NCBI RefSeq assembly: GCF_001045435.1
Contig: NZ_LFNG01000012.1
Span: forward strand, 185,593 to 249,592
Source: Chryseobacterium koreense CCUG 49689
GTDB lineage: Bacteria > Bacteroidota > Bacteroidia > Flavobacteriales > Weeksellaceae
Direction of reading: 5' to 3'
Length of the DNA stretch: 64,000 bases
The translations under genes and the position numbers were made by a program. Shown here piece by piece: positions 59,029 through 64,000 of this stretch. A model generated the notes under the pieces. That model saw nothing but the letters and a program-made list of their open reading frames with translations. It made no database searches and was not told the DNA's origin. Position 1 is the first letter of the stretch. The number at the start of each line of letters is the position of its first letter.

Positions 59029-60570
59029 ATGGCAAAACTGATTTGGATAGATGATGAAGTAGATTTACTAAAACCCCATATCGTATTTTTAGAAAGCAAA
59101 GGCTATGACATAACTCCCATAAACAATGTCAATGAGGCATTGGAAATGATTGAGAAAGAAAATTACCAATTGGCTTTGCTGGATGAAAATATGCCGGGAA
59201 TAAGCGGTTTGGAAGCGATTCCCATGATTAAAAATATAGATTCCGCCATCAAAATTGTGATGGTGACCAAGAATGAGGAGGAGCAAATCATGGAACAGGC
59301 GATCGGTTCCCAAATCGCAGACTACATCCTGAAACCCGTGAATCCAAACCAGGTTCTGCTTTCGCTCAAGAAAAACCTGCAGGAAGAATCTTTGGTGGAA
59401 CAGAAAACGATTTTGGAATATCAGCAGGAATTCCGGAACCTTTCCATGGAACTTTCTTATCTGAAAACCTACCAGGATTGGGCGGAATATTACAAGAAAA
59501 TCCTGAACTGGGAAATTAAATTCGACAAAGTTTCCGACAATGAATTTGCGGATTTGCTGCAGTCTCAAAAGGAAGAAGCGAACATCCAGTTTGCCAAATT
59601 TATCGAGAGAAATTACGAGGATTGGCTGCATGGCGGCGACAAGCCGATGATGAGCCACACCTTATTCAAAGATAAGGTGAAAGCAGAAGTAGAAAAAGAT
59701 AAAGTACTCCTATTAATGGTGGACAATCTGCGGTATGACCAGTGGAAAGTCATCGAACCGCTTTTCACCAAATATTACAACAAGACTTCGGAAGATTACT
59801 ATTTTTCGATCTTGCCCACTGCGACACAATATGCTAGAAACTCATTTTTTGCCGGACTGCTTCCGTCTGAAATCGAAAAAAGATTTCCGCAGTATTGGTT
59901 TAATGACAATGAGGAAGGCAACAAAAATGAGCATGAAAGGGATTTCTTGGAGGACCAGATGAAGCGTTTGGGACTTTCAGCGAAATCAATGAAATACCTG
60001 AAAATCCTGAATGCCGATTTTGAAAGAAAAATCTTCGACGATTTCAACCAGCACAAGCACAATGATTTGCTGGTCATCGTTTACAATTTTATCGATATCC
60101 TTTCCCATGCGAAAACCGACAATGTGATTGTGAACCAGTTGATTCGGGATGACAAGACTTTCCGCTCGCTGACTTATAATTGGTTTGAAAATTCATCTTT
60201 AATGAAAATCATCAAGGCAGCGGCTGAAAATGGCTTCAAACTCATTATTACTACCGACCACGGAACAATCTATGTGAAAAAACCGAGCAAAGTAGTGGGC
60301 GACCGGGAAACCTCCACCAATATCCGGTACAAAACGGGACGAAGTTTGACCTACGAAAACAATGATGTTTGGGCAATTTCTAATCCTGAGAAACTGTTTT
60401 TACCGAAGGGAAATCTGAGTTCGAAATATATTTTCGCAAAAAACAACATCTTCTTGGCCTATCCGAAAAATTATAACCACTTCGTGAATTATTATAGGGA
60501 CACTTATCAGCACGGCGGAATTTCATTGGAAGAATGCATAATTCCGATCAGCATTTTGGAGCCCAAATAG
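59029..60570 (+). CDS. porX: T9SS response regulator PorX with PglZ phosphodiesterase domain
   Basis: The 513-residue protein couples a receiver domain (residues ~1-120; acidic pocket IDDEVD, phospho-acceptor Asp in LLDENMPG near 52, Lys in YILKPV near 104) to a linker and a C-terminal PglZ/alkaline-phosphatase-fold domain with LLMVDNLRYDQW (~230), IITTDHGTIYVKKPSK (~408) and YQHGGISLEE (~495) as metal-site segments. PorX works with the sensor PorY to control type IX secretion genes, and studied PorX proteins are zinc phosphodiesterases. No porY is adjacent. Two T9SS-sorted proteases are encoded elsewhere in the window. A strong terminator follows. Confidence 0.93.
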   Translation: MAKLIWIDDEVDLLKPHIVFLESKGYDITPINNVNEALEMIEKENYQLALLDENMPGISGLEAIPMIKNIDSAIKIVMVTKNEEEQIMEQAIGSQIADYILKPVNPNQVLLSLKKNLQEESLVEQKTILEYQQEFRNLSMELSYLKTYQDWAEYYKKILNWEIKFDKVSDNEFADLLQSQKEEANIQFAKFIERNYEDWLHGGDKPMMSHTLFKDKVKAEVEKDKVLLLMVDNLRYDQWKVIEPLFTKYYNKTSEDYYFSILPTATQYARNSFFAGLLPSEIEKRFPQYWFNDNEEGNKNEHERDFLEDQMKRLGLSAKSMKYLKILNADFERKIFDDFNQHKHNDLLVIVYNFIDILSHAKTDNVIVNQLIRDDKTFRSLTYNWFENSSLMKIIKAAAENGFKLIITTDHGTIYVKKPSKVVGDRETSTNIRYKTGRSLTYENNDVWAISNPEKLFLPKGNLSSKYIFAKNNIFLAYPKNYNHFVNYYRDTYQHGGISLEECIIPISILEPK

Positions 60571-60605
60571 TTTTTTTTTCATAGTTTATTTGATTTGGGT
60601 TCTTG

Positions 60606-60641
60606 GGGCGGAAAATACCACTGTTTTTTCCGCCCTTTTTT
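60606..60641 (+). terminator. Terminator of porX
   Basis: The perfect 10-bp stem GGGCGGAAAA/TTTTCCGCCC with a 10-base loop runs into T6. Confidence 0.85.
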
Positions 60642-61139
60642 GTGGCCTTGCTAATTTTATGCCATCACCGAAATTAGGCGTTATAAAAAACCATTAGTTT
60701 TAGTTCTTAAAATCCTGATGCGTAGCGTTTAAGGAAATCGAGGCATGAAATTCGAGTTGTTCTTTACTATTAAGAAGACCTTAAAAAAAATAGTCCATCC
60801 TGTGCTACAGCACATTTGCGATGAAGGCGAATTTTGAAAAATCCAACGACAGATTAAAACTAAAAATTGACCTTACCGAAAAACGCCAAAAATGGGTCGC
60901 CGGACTTTGGGATTCACCAAATGAATTGGCCCCGAAAATCCCTTTCTTTTAATCCGGTTTAAAAATATCCTGCAGCCTGTTTCTCACCCATTAGTCAGGA
61001 TGCGCTGTTTTGGGTAATTCCCTTTCGATCGGTCGGCTATTTTCCGGTCTGTTTTCGGGTCCATCACCGTCTTTATCTGATTTCCCCACTCTTCATTGAT
61101 CATGCGGCTGACACGGGTTTTGCCTTAAGAGAACACTTC
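60642..61139. other. Gene-poor stretch with protein-like remnants at the accessory-region border
   Basis: No full gene is present. Two short frames read like protein. A 43-codon plus-strand frame (60821-60952) starts MKANFEKSNDRLKLKIDLTE and is preceded by a perfect palindrome TGTGCT-AC-AGCACA (60801-60814). A 39-codon minus-strand frame (61103-60984) starts MINEEWGNQIKTVMDPKTDR. Their families are unknown; they are most simply explained as pieces of former genes. Confidence 0.35.
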
Positions 61140-61210
61140 TATACTGCCTATTTAGCATACTATATCCATACTATATCTATACTGTATTCATGCTGTATCT
61201 TATAATGTAC
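61140..61210. repeat. 11-bp tandem repeat array (CATACTATATC type)
   Basis: Units CATACTATATC (61156), CATACTATATC (61167), TATACTGTATT (61178) and CATGCTGTATC (61189) follow head to tail. Looser copies stand at 61140 and 61200. The array ends directly at the -7 box (61211-61218) of the next gene, which makes a role as repeated operator likely. Confidence 0.7.
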
Positions 61211-61218
61211 TATCTTTG
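61211..61218 (+). promoter_or_regulatory. -7 promoter box (TATCTTTG) after the 11-bp array
   Basis: Exact TAnnTTTG match, 23 bases before the ATG at 61242. Confidence 0.5.
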
Positions 61219-61241
61219 GATAATACTTAAACCTATTTGAT

Positions 61242-61919
61242 ATGGCAGAACTTCAAGGTATTCTTAAATTTACAGGAAAGCTGGATGGGCTTTCTTTTTA
61301 TAAAATGGGCGGCAAGATCATCGTGAGAAAGCCGGGTGGTTTTGACGGTGAGAAAATCCGGAAGGAGGAAAAGTATGCCAATGTGCGGAAAAACGCCTCC
61401 GAATTTGGGCGGTGTTCCAGTTTTGGCGGGAAACTGCGGCGGGCGCTTCAGCCTTTTGCAAAGGAGCTCCATGATCCGATTCTTCATGGGCGAATGGCGA
61501 AGATGCTGCACGAAATCATGAAGCTGGACCGGGAATCCGCCAAAGGGGAACGCAGCGTATCAAAGGGGCTGCAGCACCCGGAAAGCGGCACGGTTCTTAA
61601 AAGCTTTTTATGGAACGCGTCTGACGGGGAAAGGTGTCGGTATTCTTTTGCGGAACGGAAGCTGTTTTTTGACCGTCTGCCGGAGGAAAGTGCGAAAGCG
61701 GAAGTCACGCTGCGGTTTGTTGATTGTGATGAAACACAAAATTCTTTGCGCTTTTTTGATGTCGTTTTTGAGGTCTCACTACCCTGTTCTGAGTTTTTTA
61801 TTCCTGAGGATGAACGATTTGAAACGGTTGGTGACGGTTGGTTAAAATTTGCGTTGATCCGTTTTTTTGATGGGGATGGGTATTTGATGACGGGGAAAAC
61901 GGCGGTGGTTTTGGGGTAG
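61242..61919 (+). CDS. Lineage-specific protein of unknown function
   Basis: The 225-residue protein starts MAELQGILKFTGKLDGLSFYKMGGKIIVRKPGG and continues with KYANVRKNASEFGRCSSFGGKLRRAL. This N-terminal pattern (a Gly-rich strand pair, then a basic helix with ASEFGR) is shared by many Bacteroidota proteins of unknown function that I recall only as hypothetical. No signal peptide or membrane helix is seen. The C-terminal part is predicted beta-rich. Its position between porX and a toxin-antitoxin pair, and the 11-bp array before it, mark it as an accessory gene. Confidence 0.75.
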   Translation: MAELQGILKFTGKLDGLSFYKMGGKIIVRKPGGFDGEKIRKEEKYANVRKNASEFGRCSSFGGKLRRALQPFAKELHDPILHGRMAKMLHEIMKLDRESAKGERSVSKGLQHPESGTVLKSFLWNASDGERCRYSFAERKLFFDRLPEESAKAEVTLRFVDCDETQNSLRFFDVVFEVSLPCSEFFIPEDERFETVGDGWLKFALIRFFDGDGYLMTGKTAVVLG

Positions 61920-62068
61920 GATTTTCTGGGGATTATTTCTTTTTTTTGGAAGATCGCTGATTGATTTGCTGGGAAGTGAAGACATTTTGGAGTGTGGTGG
62001 AATATTAAAGAATTCAAGCCCATACTATTAAGAGGTTCACATGTGTGTTCATGGTGAATAAAAATCTT

Positions 62069-62632
62069 TTAGAGCATTGCATGTAAATAATTTGCGGTGT
62101 TGTGTAAGCCAATTTTTCTCATTGTTTCCAACACCTCATAATCGTCCATTGCGGGATTTTTACGGTTGAGTACCATTTCCCGAAATGCTTTAACGGCAAT
62201 TTCAGGATTGAGATCTATAATCTCCGTCAAAAAATCGTCTGCGCTTTGTGCGGTCAGTCCGAAAGTTGCAATGTATTCCTGTGGAAAATCTTTCAGATTA
62301 TTAGTAACAATGACGTTGGCGTTGGATTTTATTGCGGCGGCGAGCGCATGTCGGTCATCAGGATCGGGAAGTTCCAGCATTTCAACCAAGGATTCATAAT
62401 TTCGGACCAACGCATCGGGAAACGCCTTATTTGCATTTCCTATTCTTCTCTGGATTTCTTCTTCACTCTTCCCTTTTCTCATGAGCACAACTTTCCATTC
62501 TTCACAAATATTCCCGCTCCATTTGGGTGTATAAAGATCATAATAAGCCATCCAGAACAGGAGATCCCGTATGACGATCGGATACATGACATTGGTATCC
62601 AAGACAGCTTTGAATTTTACGCTATGTATCAT
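62069..62632 (-). CDS. PIN-domain toxin (VapC-like ribonuclease) of a toxin-antitoxin pair
   Basis: The 187-residue protein starts KFKAVLDTNVMYPIVIRDLL, with the first PIN Asp in LDTNV (~11). Further acidic residues follow in CEEW, in DPDDRHALAAAI (~92-103) and in VTNNLKDFP (~108-116), as in the PIN_3 branch. PIN toxins cleave tRNA or rRNA. The ATG overlaps the end of the upstream HTH gene by 11 bases, so the pair is translationally coupled, with the antitoxin first. All acidic positions seem intact, so it may be active. Confidence 0.83.
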   Translation of the reverse strand: MIHSVKFKAVLDTNVMYPIVIRDLLFWMAYYDLYTPKWSGNICEEWKVVLMRKGKSEEEIQRRIGNANKAFPDALVRNYESLVEMLELPDPDDRHALAAAIKSNANVIVTNNLKDFPQEYIATFGLTAQSADDFLTEIIDLNPEIAVKAFREMVLNRKNPAMDDYEVLETMRKIGLHNTANYLHAML

Positions 62633-63077
62633 ACAATCCGTCTTCTTCGTCGGTTTGCATTATTTCGATGATGTGCTTTCTTTGTTCATCCTTCATTTTT
62701 TGGCGGTACGTCATTACATCTTCGAACATGATGCGGCGGTGCTTTCCAACTTTTACAAAATCGATTGCTCCTTCTTCCAAAAGTTTAATTAAATGTGGGC
62801 GTGAACAGCCTAAAATTTCCGCCGCTTTTTGGGTGGTAACCTCTGTGGCTACCGGAACCAGGGAAATTGGATTTCCTTCGCTCATCGATTTTAGAATATC
62901 TCCCAAAAGTTTCAATGCGCGGGACGGAATGATGATTTTAGCCTTTGTTTCTTCAATTTCTATCTCTGTATCATCACCGCTAATTTGCTGTAAAGCAGCA
63001 GCCAGAGCAGTATATGACTGTATTGCAGTTTTTTGTTCGGCTTTGGTGGGTTTTTTTATGTTTTGTAAAGTTTCCAT
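62622..63077 (-). CDS. Excisionase/MerR-type HTH antitoxin partner of the PIN toxin
   Basis: The 151-residue protein has an N-terminal helical part (residues ~1-70) and a winged helix of the excisionase type: VTTQKAAEILGCSRPHLIKLLEEGAIDFVKVGKHRRIMFEDVM (~80-125). Such proteins bind their own promoter and neutralise a PIN toxin encoded just downstream, as here (11-base overlap). The ATG at 63077 is used; a TTG two codons earlier is the alternative. No clear TAnnTTTG box lies in the ~110 bases upstream. Confidence 0.8.
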   Translation of the reverse strand: METLQNIKKPTKAEQKTAIQSYTALAAALQQISGDDTEIEIEETKAKIIIPSRALKLLGDILKSMSEGNPISLVPVATEVTTQKAAEILGCSRPHLIKLLEEGAIDFVKVGKHRRIMFEDVMTYRQKMKDEQRKHIIEIMQTDEEDGLYDT

Positions 63078-63193
63078 TGTCAACTATTTCAGATTGTTAT
63101 CCGAACAAATATAAACAAAATATATGCAATAAACGAAACAAACGAAATAAAATTTATTAGATTTTAACCATTACAAAAAAAATCTCCTTCGCG

Positions 63194-64000
63194 TTAATGA
63201 TCCAAATGATGAAAAGTTTGCAACTGTAGATGATCGTTGGTTAAAACCTGCTGAACGCTTCTCACCGAATAAGCATGGCCATATTGACCTTCAAAGAGGT
63301 ATTCTTTTGGTTTGTATTCTTTATAATAACTTCTTAAAAGTTCTAAAACAGCGTGCGGCAAGTTGGTATATCGGTCTTTTTTTCCTTTGGCTCCAGCAAT
63401 TAGAACGAGCATATCTTCAGAATTGATGTGTGAGATTTTAAGGTTCACAATTTCAGAGACCCTTAAACCCATTCCGTAAGAAAGTTGTAGCATTAAGAGG
63501 TGTTTAGCATTTTCAGTTTGTTCAAAAATTTTTTTGATCTCTGTTTTGGTAAGCATCTTGGGAAGAAGTTTTGGTGTTTTAGGACGGGGGATGTCGAAAA
63601 TCTTGGGAAGAAGTTTTGGTGTTTTAGGACGGGGGATGTCGAAAAACATTTTTTCTCTATGCAATACTTTTTCGAAATAAAATTTTATGGCATTAATCCT
63701 GCTGTTGAGGTGGTTTTCTTTTATATTTTCTTTTTTAACACAATAGAGAAAATAATCTTTAAGCCTTTCTTGAGAAAGTTCATTTACGGAATAACGATTA
63801 AGAGTTCTCAACAAATGAGCAAACTCTGCCGTATATGTTCTGATGGTATTGTTGCTGTAAGCTTTCAAATACAGCTGATTGATGTATTTTACAAATGCCT
63901 CCTGGTTCACTGGAGCTATATTTACCAGAAGATCGGTGCCAATTTCTCTGTGATTAATCTGCAAAGCAGAGCGTACAGAAGGTAAATCCGGCAGATACCA
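63194..64000 (-). pseudogene. Tyrosine recombinase/integrase truncated at its catalytic end (5' end off the window)
   Basis: The visible 268 codons run in from the right edge (WYLPDLPSVRSA, then LQINHREIG) and cover the SAM-like arm domain (FVKYINQLYLKAYSNNTIRTY) and the start of the catalytic domain with its first Arg in LSYGMGLRVSEIVNL and the beta-hairpin Lys in AGAKGKKDRY. After SVRSVQQVLTND the frame ends in an unrelated tail, HLQLQTFHHLDH. The HxxR, H/W and Tyr motifs (~70 residues) are missing. A 15-residue segment (FDIPRPKTPKLLPK plus one residue) is duplicated in tandem between the two domains. Without the tyrosine it cannot recombine DNA. Confidence 0.82.
63557..63646. repeat. Tandem 45-bp duplication inside the integrase gene
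   Basis: Two 45-base copies (63557-63601 and 63602-63646) differ at one base. The duplication keeps the reading frame and repeats IPRPKTPKLLPK in the protein, which points to a recent event. Confidence 0.9.

Overview
The window is chromosomal DNA from a member of the Bacteroidota, most likely a flavobacterium of the Chryseobacterium/Kaistella group (family Weeksellaceae). The supporting signs are -7 promoter boxes of the form TAnnTTTG in place of -35/-10 boxes, almost no Shine-Dalgarno sequences, a fused lpxC-fabZ gene, secreted proteins with type IX secretion (T9SS) C-terminal domains, and the T9SS regulator PorX. The genus is inferred from protein character only.

Layout. 1-7.1 kb: the 5' part of pheT, dnaN, a DUF2490 outer-membrane protein, uvrA, a TetR regulator, a gene-free stretch with a DnaA-box palindrome and two tandem terminators, and tRNA-Arg(CCT). 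7.1-13.6 kb: an antitoxin with a ParE toxin broken by an in-frame stop, an M28 peptidase, a methionine aminotransferase, and small genes (two VOC proteins, GNAT, DUF1569, Crp-type regulator) around a repeat cluster of 24-bp palindromic units and a 21-bp minisatellite. 13.7-17.4 kb: an efflux operon (TolC, HlyD-like, ABC-2 permease) with no ATPase gene. 17.6-26.2 kb: a very large alpha-2-macroglobulin-like protein, a UbiA-like membrane protein and a POTRA outer-membrane protein. 26.8-31.4 kb: recF, galE, priA. 31.6-39.3 kb: PBP4-type DacB, a T9SS-sorted M1 peptidase, tRNA-Arg(ACG), a metal-chelate binding lipoprotein, MtgA, a 'SpecificRecomb' membrane protein, DUF721/DciA. 39.3-46.7 kb: a DegT aminotransferase, a KPKR-repeat secreted protein, a T9SS-sorted subtilase, serA with a HAD phosphatase, idi, tyrS. 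46.7-51.0 kb: an AT-rich island, two alpha/beta hydrolases, and an Lrp regulator divergent from a PLP gamma-lyase-type enzyme. 51.1-58.8 kb: a minus-strand envelope cluster (HD protein, lpxD, lpxC-fabZ, lpxA, efp, a second lpxD-like gene, sucD, a beta-barrel protein). 59.0-60.6 kb: porX. 60.6-64.0 kb: an accessory edge with gene remnants, a lineage-specific gene behind an 11-bp repeat array, a PIN/HTH toxin-antitoxin pair and a truncated tyrosine recombinase with a 45-bp internal duplication.

How it works together. Replication and repair genes (dnaN, uvrA, recF, priA, DUF721) are spread over the first 39 kb. Envelope building dominates the rest: lipid A synthesis, peptidoglycan enzymes and outer-membrane proteins. 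porX lies in the same window as two likely T9SS cargos. I found no complete phage, CRISPR array, complete insertion sequence or obvious defence island. The least explained stretches are the repeat cluster at 10.5-10.9 kb, the 6.7-7.0 kb gap, the AT-rich island at 46.8-47.3 kb and the right-hand accessory edge.
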